From Xanthomonas fragariae (GTDB taxonomy: Bacteria > Pseudomonadota > Gammaproteobacteria > Xanthomonadales > Xanthomonadaceae), in assembly GCF_017603965.1 (NCBI RefSeq), contig NZ_CP071955.1:2108001-2172000 (forward strand): 64,000 bases of DNA, in the 5' to 3' direction. Every line of letters begins with the position of its first letter. Position 1 is the first letter of the stretch. Position numbers and translations under genes: made by a program. Below the pieces are notes generated by a model. That model worked only from the letters and a program-made list of their open reading frames with translations, was not told the origin of the DNA and made no database searches. Shown piece after piece: positions 51,035 through 63,027 of the stretch.

Positions 51035-51248
51035 CGTTGACTCCAAAGCGTGCGAATCAGCATACCGCAGCCCCGTGGTGGCCTTGTTGCGGCCGCACCC
51101 TGCCCTAGCATGCACGGCTGCGATCGGGCCTGCGCGATCAAGCGCGACTGACGCACTGACGCACTGACGCACGGCAGCCGGGCGAACGCGGGCGTTAACG
51201 ACATCGCAACTGCGCATACCAATCGGTCAGACGCGACCTGGGTTTACC

Positions 51249-53719
<2,471 letters not shown>

Positions 53720-54679
53720 TCAAAGGGGCTTTTGCGCAATGACGGTAGGAAACATGCAGGTGCGATCATCGATGAACCGGATGTCGGAAAAACCGGCGTC
53801 CTCCAGTTGCTGCAACGTCTGCGCATGGGTTCGAAATGCGCTCCATTTCGCATTGATCAGGCGCACGAATATGAGATGTTGAAGCGACAACGTTTCCTGA
53901 TCGATTTGCGTTGACGTCCACGGCGATTGATCCGACAGCGCTGATGGTGGAGTCAGGAAACTGGTAACCAGCGAGCCCCCGGGCTTCAACATCTCGAAAA
54001 ACCCACGATACAGTTCAGTCACGCGCGCATCGTCGGGTTCATAGATATTGAGACCATTGCTGGTCAACACGTCGACGCTGGCTTTCAGGCCAGGAGCCCA
54101 TGCGTCGGCGCGATGCAGCGACAACCGCTCGGCCAGTCCGCGTTCTGCCGCGAGTTGGGCCGCTCCATCCAGCGCCAGTGGGTCCAGATCGATGCCTATC
54201 AACGTGGTATCCGGATGCTGCGCATAATCGAGCAGCAACAACTCCCCCATCCACCCGCAAGGAACCGATGCCAGGGCCAGGCCAGGCCTTAGCAACGCTT
54301 GCAGTTGCTGGCGGAAAATCCCGAAACGCTCGCGGGTTGCGAGCACCGCCGGTAGTTTCTCGAAGATGGTGTATTCAAGATCCGGAACCGACCCTTGCGG
54401 CAAAGTTCCAGGGCGGTAGGTCACCAACTGATGTGTCCAGTACGCGTTCAATCCACGATTGGCGATCAAGAACCGGCCAAGCTCGAAAGCCGACAATTCT
54501 TCGAGTAAGCGAATTTGCTGGTCGACCGTCGCATCGGCAAGGTCGCCGGCCTCACGCAGACGTGCCTTGATGGATTCCAGCAACGCAGCGTAGTCCTGCT
54601 CGGCACCGGTGCCATGAGAAATCAGTCGATTAAAGCCAGCAGAAGTGGCCTGGTCCACGGGTTCGTTTTGAATTTTCAT
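53720..54679 (-). CDS. class I SAM-dependent methyltransferase
   Basis: A 319-aa protein with a Rossmann methyltransferase core starting about residue 135: LALASVPCGWMGELLLLDYA (motif I region, an unusual PCG in place of GxG), LIGIDLDPLALDGAAQLAAE (acidic end of beta-2), VDVLTSNGLNIYEPDDARVT and FEMLKPGGSLVTSFLTPPSA (post-motif III). The N-terminal 130 residues are helical. It may act on a small molecule, but no substrate can be inferred. GC content appears somewhat lower than its neighbours', and it stands alone. Confidence 0.8.
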   Translation of the reverse strand: MKIQNEPVDQATSAGFNRLISHGTGAEQDYAALLESIKARLREAGDLADATVDQQIRLLEELSAFELGRFLIANRGLNAYWTHQLVTYRPGTLPQGSVPDLEYTIFEKLPAVLATRERFGIFRQQLQALLRPGLALASVPCGWMGELLLLDYAQHPDTTLIGIDLDPLALDGAAQLAAERGLAERLSLHRADAWAPGLKASVDVLTSNGLNIYEPDDARVTELYRGFFEMLKPGGSLVTSFLTPPSALSDQSPWTSTQIDQETLSLQHLIFVRLINAKWSAFRTHAQTLQQLEDAGFSDIRFIDDRTCMFPTVIAQKPL

Positions 54680-54778
54680 CTTAATCTCCGCGAGAAAAAC
54701 GCAAGTGGGAATGCACGATGCCAGAGGAAGCGCGGCTGCCGGAACTGCGCTAAAGCAGTGAACGCGCTTGCCACACGC

Positions 54779-55285
54779 TCAGCCCGACCCGAATGCCGGG
54801 TGATATGCCACATCGGCCAGCGGCAGTAGTCGGTCGCCGAATGCGAGCGCCTGCAGCTCCGATATCGGGACGTTGGGCACTACCAAGCCAGGTTCGACCG
54901 CAAAGCCCAGGCGCCTGAAAAACGCCGGCTCTCCAAGCGCCAGACAGCCGGCTGCGCCGCGCTCGCGCAAGGTGGCCAGCGCCGCCTGTACCAATCGGGT
55001 GCCCAGGCCCTGCCTTTGATGTCCAGGCCCGACCGCCAGCGGCCCCAGCGCATACCAGCCGGGCGAATCATCCGACAGCGACACCGGCGATACCGCCAGA
55101 TGGCCAACCACATAGCCGTCGTGATCTGCCACCAGCGACAACGCCAGGGCGCCTTCGTCGCGCAAGCCCGCAATCACGTACTGCTCGTCGTGGCGGCTGT
55201 GTTCGGCGCGCATGAACGCGACCATCGTCAGGATGTCGATGGCAGCTGCATCGCCTTCGGTCGCTTCGCGAATCAGCACATCCAT
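54779..55285 (-). CDS. GNAT-family N-acetyltransferase
   Basis: A 168-aa YhbS-type acetyltransferase. The acetyl-CoA pyrophosphate-binding signature is in LAVGPGHQRQGLGTRLVQAA, preceded by strand 4 VVGHLAVSPVSLSDDSPGWY and followed by LALGEPAFFRRLGFAVEPGL, the YhbS hallmark. The ATG at 55285 (MDVLIREATEGDAAAI) is used. It is the last gene of a three-gene minus-strand run (MOSC protein, hydrolase, acetyltransferase). The substrate is unknown; members acetylate small amines or proteins. Confidence 0.9.
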   Translation of the reverse strand: MDVLIREATEGDAAAIDILTMVAFMRAEHSRHDEQYVIAGLRDEGALALSLVADHDGYVVGHLAVSPVSLSDDSPGWYALGPLAVGPGHQRQGLGTRLVQAALATLRERGAAGCLALGEPAFFRRLGFAVEPGLVVPNVPISELQALAFGDRLLPLADVAYHPAFGSG

Positions 55286-55325
55286 CGGCAATCCCGCACG
55301 CAATAGTCGGTCGGGTGCAGGCGCA

Positions 55326-55853
55326 TCACAGGCTCTGCAACAGTTCGGCGAACGCGCGCGCCGAAGCATCCACGTGCAACGCCAGACGATGCTCGTCATC
55401 GACCAGCAGCAAGCGTGCTCCGCGCGGCTGCGCCCAAGCGATCACGTCGGCGACAGGAATCAGCTCATCGCGCCAGGCATGCACGATCGAAATCGGCACC
55501 GGCGCCGCATCCAGCGCAGGCAATGGGCCCATCGTGGGCGGCGGCACCATCAGGAACAACCCGCGCGTTGGCACCTGTAGCGACACCAACCCGGCGATAT
55601 ACGCTCCCAGGCTGGAGCCGACCAGCACCAGCGGCCCCTTGTCGACCGCCGCGCGCGCGATCTCGAGCAGGCGTTGCAGCCGGCCACGTACATCCCCAAG
55701 CGTGCTCACCTGGCGGCGCGCATCCAGGTCGGTGTAATCGGGGCGCTCGTGGGTCCAGCCCAACTGCTCGGCAACGTTGGCCAATACGGTGACTTTCAGT
55801 GCGTCGGGGCTACTTTCGAAGCCATGCGAGAGGATGCAATGACCGCGACTCAT
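55326..55853 (-). CDS. small alpha/beta hydrolase (YqiA/RsbQ-like)
   Basis: A 175-aa alpha/beta-hydrolase. The oxyanion turn is in CILSHGFESSPDALKVTVLA, and the nucleophile elbow GSSLG is in LVLVGSSLGAYIAGLVSLQV; the acid and His lie in SIVHAWRDELIPVADVIAWA and VDDEHRLALHVD. The size fits the short esterases of the YqiA type. The ATG at 55853 overlaps the MOSC gene by 4 bases, so the two are translationally coupled. The substrate is unknown. Confidence 0.88.
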   Translation of the reverse strand: MSRGHCILSHGFESSPDALKVTVLANVAEQLGWTHERPDYTDLDARRQVSTLGDVRGRLQRLLEIARAAVDKGPLVLVGSSLGAYIAGLVSLQVPTRGLFLMVPPPTMGPLPALDAAPVPISIVHAWRDELIPVADVIAWAQPRGARLLLVDDEHRLALHVDASARAFAELLQSL

Positions 55854-56341
55854 AGCGCCTGCACCGTATCGCCGATGCGTAACACGCCGCCGCGCAGAAT
55901 GCGCGCGCACAGCCCGCCATGGCCGCGCATCGCGTTGTAGCCGCCCGCGCCCAGCGCAGCTTCCATACGCGAGCACGGGTCGCAGGGATCGGTGCCTTCC
56001 AACTCGACATCGCCAACTCGAAACCGCCGCCCTTTCAGGGCGATCAGCGCAATGCCGGACACCACCAGATTGCGTCGCAGCGTGGCCGGCGCGATCGCCG
56101 CATGCCCCGCCAGCACCGCGATCACCGGCAGGTGTTCGGCCTGGATCAAGGTCACGCCGCGATCGCCGCTGCCGCCTTTGTAGCGGTCTCCCACCAATCC
56201 AATGCCAGTGGTGGCCTGTGCCGCATCCACCTCCAGCATCTCCACGTCGCGTGCCGGACGCACACCGATCCAGGTCACCTGACCGGTCCGCGGCAGCGTC
56301 GCCATCAATTTGCCCAAAGGGCTGTCGGGATTCAAAGCCAT
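55850..56341 (-). CDS. MOSC-domain protein
   Basis: A 163-aa stand-alone MOSC domain. The conserved segment GDRYKGGSGDRGVTLIQAEH and the family's catalytic-type cysteine region in ELEGTDPCDPCSRMEAAL are present. MOSC proteins bind molybdenum cofactor, or handle sulfur in related reactions such as reduction of N-hydroxylated compounds. It is the first gene of the three-gene run and is divergent from the amidase gene (24-base gap). No molybdopterin-synthesis genes lie nearby. Confidence 0.9.
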   Translation of the reverse strand: MALNPDSPLGKLMATLPRTGQVTWIGVRPARDVEMLEVDAAQATTGIGLVGDRYKGGSGDRGVTLIQAEHLPVIAVLAGHAAIAPATLRRNLVVSGIALIALKGRRFRVGDVELEGTDPCDPCSRMEAALGAGGYNAMRGHGGLCARILRGGVLRIGDTVQAL

Positions 56342-56364
56342 CGTCGAATGCTAGCATCCGCTCC

Positions 56365-56940
56365 ATGTCCGATGCCGTCCTGCCGTCGCCACCGATCGCC
56401 TACGCACCGTTGTCCTACGAATCACGGTTGGCGCGACGCGCGCTCACCCAGATCGACATGGTGGTCGTCCATTGCACCGAATTGCCGGATATGGCGATGG
56501 CGCGCGAATACGGCGAGCGCGTGCTCTACGACAGCGGCACCGGCAACAGCGGGCATTACTATATCGACCGCAACGGCAGCATCCAGCACTACGTTGCGCT
56601 GGAGCGCGTTGCGCATCATGTGCGCGGCCACAACGCGCACACGCTGGGCATCGAGCTGGTCAATAGAGGTCGTTATCCGCATTGGCTGGACTCGCGCCAT
56701 CAAGTCATGACCGAGCCGTATCCTGAGGCGCAGATCGCCGGACTGCTCACGCTGCTGCAATGGCTGCAACAGCAACTTCCATCGGTACGCCGCATCGCCG
56801 GCCATCAGGCACTGGATATCACCCAGGAAGCGGCTAGCGACGATCCGGCGCGCAAGATTCAACGCAAACTCGATCCCGGCCCGCTGTTTCCGTGGCCGCG
56901 GATTGAAGCTGCGGTGAGCTGGTCGCATACGCCGCGCTGA
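56365..56940 (+). CDS. N-acetylmuramoyl-L-alanine amidase (AmpD-like)
   Basis: A 191-aa amidase_2 domain protein. Zinc ligands are expected in MVVVHCTELPDM and VRRIAGHQALDI; the GIELVNRG core and the C-terminal KLDPGPLFPWPRIE are typical of AmpD-type amidases, which trim cell-wall muropeptides during recycling. There is no signal peptide, so the protein is probably cytoplasmic as in AmpD. The ATG at 56365 (MSDAVLPSPPIAYAP) is used. The 275 bases after it hold no gene I recognise. Confidence 0.88.
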   Translation: MSDAVLPSPPIAYAPLSYESRLARRALTQIDMVVVHCTELPDMAMAREYGERVLYDSGTGNSGHYYIDRNGSIQHYVALERVAHHVRGHNAHTLGIELVNRGRYPHWLDSRHQVMTEPYPEAQIAGLLTLLQWLQQQLPSVRRIAGHQALDITQEAASDDPARKIQRKLDPGPLFPWPRIEAAVSWSHTPR

Positions 56941-57215
56941 GAATTTCTTTTCGACGACTGCACAGCGACTGAGCAGGCAAGCGATGTCTGCTGGTCGCGA
57001 CGCGAGCGGAAGGCAAAAGATCGAAGCGATTCTGCTCAGCACCGACACTCAACACCGTGTTCGCCCTCGGAGCGCAGCGTTGATGGAGCACCTAAGCGCA
57101 CTGCCCTCGAACCAGTGCAGTAGCCGCCGAGCAAGTAGGTTAGCGTTGTTGGCTGCACTGGATATTTGGGCAGATCGCTATGCGCAATGCATGTTTTTCC
57201 TGGTTTGCAGAGTGC

Positions 57216-58169
57216 TCAGCGCTCCGCCGCGCGATAGGTCTTCTCGCCGGCAGTCACCGCTACATCCAGCCGGTTTTTCGGCGGTGCGATTGGGCATACC
57301 ACATGGGGGGTCAATGCGCAAGGCGGATTTTCGGCCAGATTGAAATCAAGCACGACGCGGCCATCGTGCGGCAATGCGGTGTAGAGATAGCGTGCGCCGC
57401 CAAAACTTTCCTTGCCGCTGGTGCGATCGGCAAACAGGAAGAACAAACCGTTCCCATCCTCCTGCATTAACGGCTGCAAGCGATATTCATGGCTATTGCG
57501 CGAGAACACCGCCTCACCTGGCACATCGACCGTGAGCGGCGTACCGATCGAGGTCAACAAGGTCGTTGTGCGTGGCGTCGAATAGGGTTGCCACTGCGCC
57601 TGGATGCGCCATCGCGGATCGCTCGGAAAGTATTCCAACCCATCGAATTGCGTCAGCGCCGGTGCTGCGGGATCGCGGAAACGCCATCCGTACACGCTGC
57701 CGGTCTGCACCAGATAGAACTGCCGGCCGTCCACGTCCAGGCGATCGCCGCGCTGGCCTGCCCGCTCCGGTTCCAGCCGCACACGATCGACGCTCTGCCC
57801 GTTCAAGGTCACCGACGTACCGGCCCCGGCCTGGAACTGCACGCGACCGTCGGCATCCAGCGTCAGCTGCCCCAATTGCGCGGGGCCGGCCGGCAGCACG
57901 ATATCGCTGTGCGGATCGCTGCCCACCTGGTACCGGCCCGCACGCACGCGACCGGAGCCGGTATAGCTCAACCACCCATCGGGTGCACGCAAACGGGTCA
58001 GTCGTTGTGCACGCGCGCGCTCCAGCTGGACCTGATACACCACGTGCTCATCGCTTTGTCCACGACCGGCGATACGCGCATCGTTGACGCCCGCGGTCGA
58101 CCCCGCCGAACAGGCAGCCATCGACCACGTCGCGACGCAAAGAACGCCGATTTGTAACTGCAACCGCAT
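57216..58169 (-). CDS. DUF1684 lipoprotein
   Basis: A 317-aa protein with a lipoprotein signal peptide (MRLQLQIGVLCVATWSMAAC, lipobox MAAC). The mature part matches DUF1684: GDRLDVDGRQFYLVQTGSVY, LEYFPSDPRWRIQAQWQPYS, and the conserved ALPHDGRVVLDFNLAENPPC. A beta-rich, FHA-like N-terminal section (residues 75-130) precedes it. Localisation is probably the periplasmic face of a membrane. The function of DUF1684 is not known. It stands alone, with its stop 46 bases before a non-coding stretch. Confidence 0.88.
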   Translation of the reverse strand: MRLQLQIGVLCVATWSMAACSAGSTAGVNDARIAGRGQSDEHVVYQVQLERARAQRLTRLRAPDGWLSYTGSGRVRAGRYQVGSDPHSDIVLPAGPAQLGQLTLDADGRVQFQAGAGTSVTLNGQSVDRVRLEPERAGQRGDRLDVDGRQFYLVQTGSVYGWRFRDPAAPALTQFDGLEYFPSDPRWRIQAQWQPYSTPRTTTLLTSIGTPLTVDVPGEAVFSRNSHEYRLQPLMQEDGNGLFFLFADRTSGKESFGGARYLYTALPHDGRVVLDFNLAENPPCALTPHVVCPIAPPKNRLDVAVTAGEKTYRAAER

Positions 58170-58257
58170 GAGTCACCCAGCACTGCAATAAACTGCGCTC
58201 CGCGCAGCGACCCTGCGTTCCCACAGGTCACCGCTCCTTACGCTATTGTGCCTGCAA

Positions 58258-59130
58258 TCAGGGAGCGGTCGCGACCGGACGCGCCGGGTCCTGCAACCAA
58301 CCGCTCCAGGAACCAGCGTAAACGCGCGCGCCGGACAACCCCGCCACTTCCAGGGCCAGCAGCAGATGGCAGGCAGTGACGCCCGATCCGCACATCACTA
58401 CCGCCTGCTCGGGTCGATACGCGCCAAGCAGCGCAGACAGCTCGGTGCGCAGTTCGTCTGCCGGCTTGAAGCGGCCATCGCGGATGCTCAGACCCAGCGG
58501 GCGATTCACCGCACCCGGCACATGCCCGGCCACCGGATCGATCGGTTCGATCTCGCCGCGAAAGCGCTCGCCGGCCCGCGCATCCAGCAGCCAGCCAGGC
58601 GCCTGCTGCAGTCGCGCCAGAATCTGCTCGGCGTCCACCACGGCATCGGTGTCGAAGCAAGCGGGATAGGCGGGACCGTCGCTCACGTCAGGCTGCTCGG
58701 TGCTCTCCGGCAATCCGGCTACGCGCCAGGCGGCCAATCCACCATCCAGCACCGCCACGCGGCGATGTCCCATCAGCCGCAGCATCCACCACGCACGCGC
58801 CGCCGCCATGCTGCCATCGCCCGCGTCGTAGACCACCACCTGGTGGTCCGGGTCGATGCCCCACTCGCCCAGACGCTGCGCAAACGTTTCGTTGTGCGGC
58901 AACGGATGCCGCCCCTGCGCAGGCCGCGACAGATCGGCCAGATCGTGGTCGAGATTGGCGTAATATGCGCTGGGCAAATGCCCCTGCGCGTAAGCCTTGC
59001 GTGCCGCATCCTGGTCCGGTGCGGTCGGTGGCGCAGCCCGCGCGTCCAGCAGACGCATGTGCGGATGCTGCAGCATGGACGCCAAGGTGGCGCTATCGAC
59101 CAGTGTGGTCCAGGTCGGATCGGCGCTCAT
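58258..59130 (-). CDS. sseA: 3-mercaptopyruvate sulfurtransferase (rhodanese family)
   Basis: A 290-aa protein with two rhodanese domains. The C-terminal, active domain has the catalytic cysteine in QAVVMCGSGVTACHLLLALE (CGSGVTA, the mercaptopyruvate-type loop). The N-terminal domain has HQVVVYDAGDGSMAAARAWW but no catalytic Cys. It transfers sulfur from 3-mercaptopyruvate or thiosulfate to thiols. Its ATG at 59130 overlaps the upstream Nudix gene by 4 bases, so they are translationally coupled. Assignment to SseA rather than RhdA follows the CGSGVTA loop. Confidence 0.92.
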   Translation of the reverse strand: MSADPTWTTLVDSATLASMLQHPHMRLLDARAAPPTAPDQDAARKAYAQGHLPSAYYANLDHDLADLSRPAQGRHPLPHNETFAQRLGEWGIDPDHQVVVYDAGDGSMAAARAWWMLRLMGHRRVAVLDGGLAAWRVAGLPESTEQPDVSDGPAYPACFDTDAVVDAEQILARLQQAPGWLLDARAGERFRGEIEPIDPVAGHVPGAVNRPLGLSIRDGRFKPADELRTELSALLGAYRPEQAVVMCGSGVTACHLLLALEVAGLSGARVYAGSWSGWLQDPARPVATAP

Positions 59131-59930
59131 GCAACCTGCTCCAGGCGACGACGAAGATTGAGAAGAATGGCCGCCGTGGCGCCCCAGATGCGATGCCCCG
59201 GCCAGTCGTATTCGAGGACGCGGCGTGGCCGGCCACGAAATTCCAGCTCCACGCTGCGCAAATTGTCCGGGTCCATCAGATAGGCCAGCGGCACTTCGAA
59301 CACATCGGCCACCTCGTCTGGTTGCGGCACCGCCACGAACGCCGGGTCGATCACCGCCACGACCGGCGTGACCCGAAATCCACTGACGGTCAGAAATGGA
59401 TCCAGGTAGCCCATCGCATGCACATGCTGTGCGCTCAGCGCGATTTCCTCGCAGCTCTCGCGTAGCGCGGCAGCGGCCGCATCGGCATCGGACGGCTCCA
59501 TGCGCCCGCCCGGGAAGCTGACCTGCCCGGCGTGATGACGCAGGCTGTCGGTGCGCCGGGTCAGCAGCACCATGGTGCCGTGTTCGCGCGCTACCAGGCC
59601 GCACAGCACGGCCGCTTCGGCAGATGCGCCGCCTTCGGTGAGGTCGATCAGTTCGGCATGGTTCCAGCCCGGCCCGTCCGGCGGGGTCTCCAATGGATAC
59701 AGCGCGCGCCGCAGCTGCGTGTATTCCGGCAGCCGCGCGGTCAAGGCGCGTGCAGGCAGGACCGTGTGCAGATAGTCCCGGCGTTCGGCGTCGCTCATGC
59801 TCATCCAGCGTGCAATTTCATCCAGGCTACGCAGGCAGCCGACACAGTGCGACTGCGCGTCCAAAGAACATACGCCGATACACGGGCTGGGCAGCACACC
59901 ACTGTTGCAACCTGACTTGGTATCGGTCAT
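59127..59930 (-). CDS. DUF1289-Nudix fusion hydrolase (CoA-pyrophosphatase-like)
   Basis: A 267-aa protein. Residues 13-55 are a DUF1289 domain with its four cysteines in PSPCIGVCSLDAQSHCVGCL. From about residue 85 it is a Nudix hydrolase of the CoA pyrophosphatase type: LLTRRTDSLRHHAGQVSFPG fits the CoA-binding signature, and the Nudix box is GGRMEPSDADAAAAALRESC with EEIAL, where the usual last Gly is Ala. The predicted reaction is cleavage of CoA or its thioesters to phosphopantetheine plus 3',5'-ADP. The start at 59930 has AGGAG at the right distance; 59987 is an alternative. It overlaps sseA. Confidence 0.88.
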   Translation of the reverse strand: MTDTKSGCNSGVLPSPCIGVCSLDAQSHCVGCLRSLDEIARWMSMSDAERRDYLHTVLPARALTARLPEYTQLRRALYPLETPPDGPGWNHAELIDLTEGGASAEAAVLCGLVAREHGTMVLLTRRTDSLRHHAGQVSFPGGRMEPSDADAAAAALRESCEEIALSAQHVHAMGYLDPFLTVSGFRVTPVVAVIDPAFVAVPQPDEVADVFEVPLAYLMDPDNLRSVELEFRGRPRRVLEYDWPGHRIWGATAAILLNLRRRLEQVA

Positions 59931-60002
59931 CGCCCGCTCCTGCAGCCGCCGCGTCGTCTCATCAATTTCTTCAGACAAACCAGGCAATCAGTGGACCAAA
60001 AC

Positions 60003-60032
60003 GACAACGCCGGCTTGGTGGCCGGCGTTGTC
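60003..60032 (-). terminator. Rho-independent terminator of the FKBP gene
   Basis: GACAACGCCGGC (60003-60014) pairs perfectly with GCCGGCGTTGTC (60021-60032), loop TTGGTG. On the minus strand it is followed by GTTTTGG. It starts 20 bases after the stop of the FKBP gene. Confidence 0.75.
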
Positions 60033-60051
60033 ACAGCAACATCAGACGCAA

Positions 60052-60753
60052 TTACTTGACGCTGACCAGCTTGATCTCGAACTGCACAGCCACGTTCGGC
60101 GGAAACGGGGTACGCGGGTCGGCACCATAGGCTTTCTCAGGCGGCAGGGTCACCTCCCACTTGGAACCGGTCGGCATCTGCAGCAGCGTGTCGCGCATGG
60201 CCTGCATTTCCACTTCGCTGACCTTGATGGCCGGGATCTGCTGCGCCGGACGTGCCTTCTCGCGGTCTCCGAAGGGGAACGGGCCTGCCACTTCCAGCTG
60301 CACGGTGCTGGCCTGAGTCGGCTTGGCACCTTTGCCTGCTTCGATCACGCGGTACTGCACGCCGCTCGGCAGCGTCTGCACGCCAGCGGTGCCCTTGTTT
60401 TTGGCCAGGAACTGGTCGCTCTTGGTCTTGTTGGCGGCAGCGGCCTTGTCGTATTCGGCCTTGGCCTGCTGGGCGCGGCCCTGCTCACGCTTCTGGAACG
60501 CCTCGACTACCGGCTTGAGCTGGTCGGCAGTGACTGCCGGCTTCTTCTTGGCATAGGCGTCCTGCAGACCCTTTACCACCGAGTTGATGTCGATCTGCTC
60601 GCCGCGGCCGGTAAGCTCGGCAATGTTGGTGCCGTACTCGTAGCCGAAGTAGTAGCTCAAGTTAGTCTTTTCGGACGTCGTGTCCTGGGCCAGTGCATTG
60701 CCCGTCAGGGCCAGGGCCGCCACAGCGACCGCGATAGAACGCAACTTCATCAA
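60052..60753 (-). CDS. periplasmic FKBP-type peptidyl-prolyl cis-trans isomerase
   Basis: A 233-aa protein with a signal peptide (MMKLRSIAVAVAALALTGNA, cleavage near ALA-QD). Residues 25-110 are an FkpA/Mip-type helical dimerisation domain (LSYYFGYEYGTNIAELTGRG; then AYAKKKPAVTADQLKPVVEA). The C-terminal FKBP domain is recognisable in LPPEKAYGADPRTPFPPNVA and VQFEIKLVSV, but the strand normally reading VxVxYxGxLxxGxxFD is replaced by VQLEVAGPFPFGDREKARPA. It may therefore be weak in isomerase activity and act mainly as a chaperone. It is transcribed alone, with a strong terminator. Confidence 0.88.
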   Translation of the reverse strand: MMKLRSIAVAVAALALTGNALAQDTTSEKTNLSYYFGYEYGTNIAELTGRGEQIDINSVVKGLQDAYAKKKPAVTADQLKPVVEAFQKREQGRAQQAKAEYDKAAAANKTKSDQFLAKNKGTAGVQTLPSGVQYRVIEAGKGAKPTQASTVQLEVAGPFPFGDREKARPAQQIPAIKVSEVEMQAMRDTLLQMPTGSKWEVTLPPEKAYGADPRTPFPPNVAVQFEIKLVSVK

Positions 60754-60926
60754 ACAATTCTCCAGGGTGGGGGCACAGGACGGGTCTGCCGCCTGAGATG
60801 ACGGGTTAGGATAGCGGCCGCGATGCGGAACCGCTACTTATTGCGAAAGCTATGACCAGCAAGGCTTTGGGGCGCTCCGTATTTACTAAATTTTTACGTT
60901 CCCAAAGATTTCCGTGTCCAATCGCG

Positions 60927-61723
<797 letters not shown>

Positions 61724-61731
61724 TCATCGCC

Positions 61732-62118
61732 ATGACGCTCGACTCCACACCGGCACCGCGCCCTCTGCCGCTGCAATTATTCGACTGCGTGCAAGCAGAC
61801 GATCTCGATCGCGCATTGGCACTAGGTCTAATGGATTACCTGCCCGATCCGCACCACGACGCGCTGGACGCAACCTGCATGCATGTGTGCGCTGTGTTGC
61901 TCGCTGCACAACAGCGTCTACGCGACGCCTGGGCCGCACGCGAACGTTATCGCGCGCGCACCGCGCGCCTGCAACGCCCTGCTGCCGAAGGCGATGCGCG
62001 CCGCACACCCGCGCCCGCGCCCGCACCACGCCAACCAGCGGCTCCCGCGCTGCCGCCGCTGGCTGCAGCCATCCTGGCGCGTGCCAAGGCCAAGGCCGCC
62101 GGTGGAGCGCAGCCATGA
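61732..62118 (+). CDS. hypothetical protein preceding nth
   Basis: A 128-aa protein starting MTLDSTPAPRPLPLQLFDCV. It is mostly helical with an Ala/Pro-rich C-terminal third (PAPAPAPRQPAAPALPPLAA) ending in a basic AILARAKAKAAGGAQP. Its stop overlaps the nth start by 4 bases (ATGA), so it is coupled to nth. I do not recognise a family. The open frame continues upstream through the hydratase pseudogene; the ATG at 61732, 8 bases past the pseudogene stop, is the likely start. Confidence 0.6.
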   Translation: MTLDSTPAPRPLPLQLFDCVQADDLDRALALGLMDYLPDPHHDALDATCMHVCAVLLAAQQRLRDAWAARERYRARTARLQRPAAEGDARRTPAPAPAPRQPAAPALPPLAAAILARAKAKAAGGAQP

Positions 62119-62783
62119 ACGCGACAACGCCGGCACGTCGCGGCAGCAGCATGCGCAAACCGGAAATACAGGAAATGTTCGAGCGCCTGCGCGAACTCAA
62201 TCCGCACCCAACCACCGAACTGGAATACACAACGCCGTTCGAATTATTGATCGCCGTTCTGCTCTCGGCGCAGGCCACTGATGTCGGCGTCAATAAAGCT
62301 ACCCGCAAGCTGTATCCGGTGGCCAATACGCCGCGCGACATTCTTGATCTCGGCGAAGAAGGCCTGAAGCGCTACATCGCCACCATCGGTTTATTCAACG
62401 CCAAGGCCAAGAACGTGATCGCCACTTGCCGCATTCTGCTGGACCAATACGGTGGCAAAGTGCCGCATGACCGCGCTGCGCTGGAAGCGTTGCCGGGCGT
62501 GGGCCGCAAGACCGCAAACGTGGTGCTCAATACTGCGTTCGGCGAGCCCACCATGGCAGTGGACACGCATATCTTTCGCGTCTCCAATCGCACCGGCCTT
62601 GCACCGGGCAAAGACGTGCGCGCGGTCGAAGACAAACTGGTGAAGGTCATTCCCGCCGAATTTTTGCACGACGCGCACCACTGGCTGATTCTGCATGGCC
62701 GCTACGTATGCAAGGCACGCAAACCGGATTGCCCAGGCTGCGTGATCCACGATCTATGCCGCTATCGCGACAAGACCGTTTAG
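62115..62783 (+). CDS. nth: endonuclease III
   Basis: A 222-aa DNA glycosylase/AP lyase removing oxidised pyrimidines. The helix-hairpin-helix and catalytic lysine are in ALPGVGRKTANVVLNTAF, and the catalytic Asp in TMAVDTHIFRVSNRTG. The C-terminal [4Fe-4S] cluster is C-X6-C-X2-C-X5-C (CKARKPDCPGCVIHDLC), complete. The ATG at 62115 (MNATTPARRGSSMRKPEI) carries a 12-residue N-terminal extension relative to E. coli Nth; a second ATG, at the Met of MRKPEI, would give the E. coli-like length. It is coupled to the hypothetical gene upstream. Confidence 0.97.
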   Translation: MNATTPARRGSSMRKPEIQEMFERLRELNPHPTTELEYTTPFELLIAVLLSAQATDVGVNKATRKLYPVANTPRDILDLGEEGLKRYIATIGLFNAKAKNVIATCRILLDQYGGKVPHDRAALEALPGVGRKTANVVLNTAFGEPTMAVDTHIFRVSNRTGLAPGKDVRAVEDKLVKVIPAEFLHDAHHWLILHGRYVCKARKPDCPGCVIHDLCRYRDKTV

Positions 62784-62886
62784 CCGCCCTTCGAACGGCC
62801 GACAACTCAACATGGCTGATACGATCTGAAAGGCCATCACAACGACTGCGCAGCGCCCAGCCGGGAGCTTTCTAGGCACATCGCAT

Positions 62887-62910
62887 CGGCTAACGCCGAG
62901 CCGGGCTTTT
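62887..62910 (+). terminator. weak hairpin-plus-T terminator after nth
   Basis: CGGCT (62887-62891) pairs with AGCCG (62899-62903), followed by GGCTTTT. It lies about 105 bases downstream of the nth stop. The stem is short, so this is only a candidate. Confidence 0.4.
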
Positions 62911-62930
62911 CCGAATCCCGAATCCCGACC

Positions 62931-62987
62931 ATAAAAAATCGCGACCGGGCACTACGTCTTTCGGCGCCATGCATCACCCGGTCACGC
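62931..62987 (-). terminator. Rho-independent terminator of the SulP gene
   Basis: On the minus strand GCGTGACCGGG and CCCGGTCGC form a stem with one bulge around a long loop, followed directly by GATTTTTTATGG with six T. It starts about 40 bases after the transporter's stop codon at 63028. Confidence 0.7.
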
Positions 62988-63027
62988 CACAGGTCACCCG
63001 GCGCGGACGCCTGGCGTTTGCAGCAGG

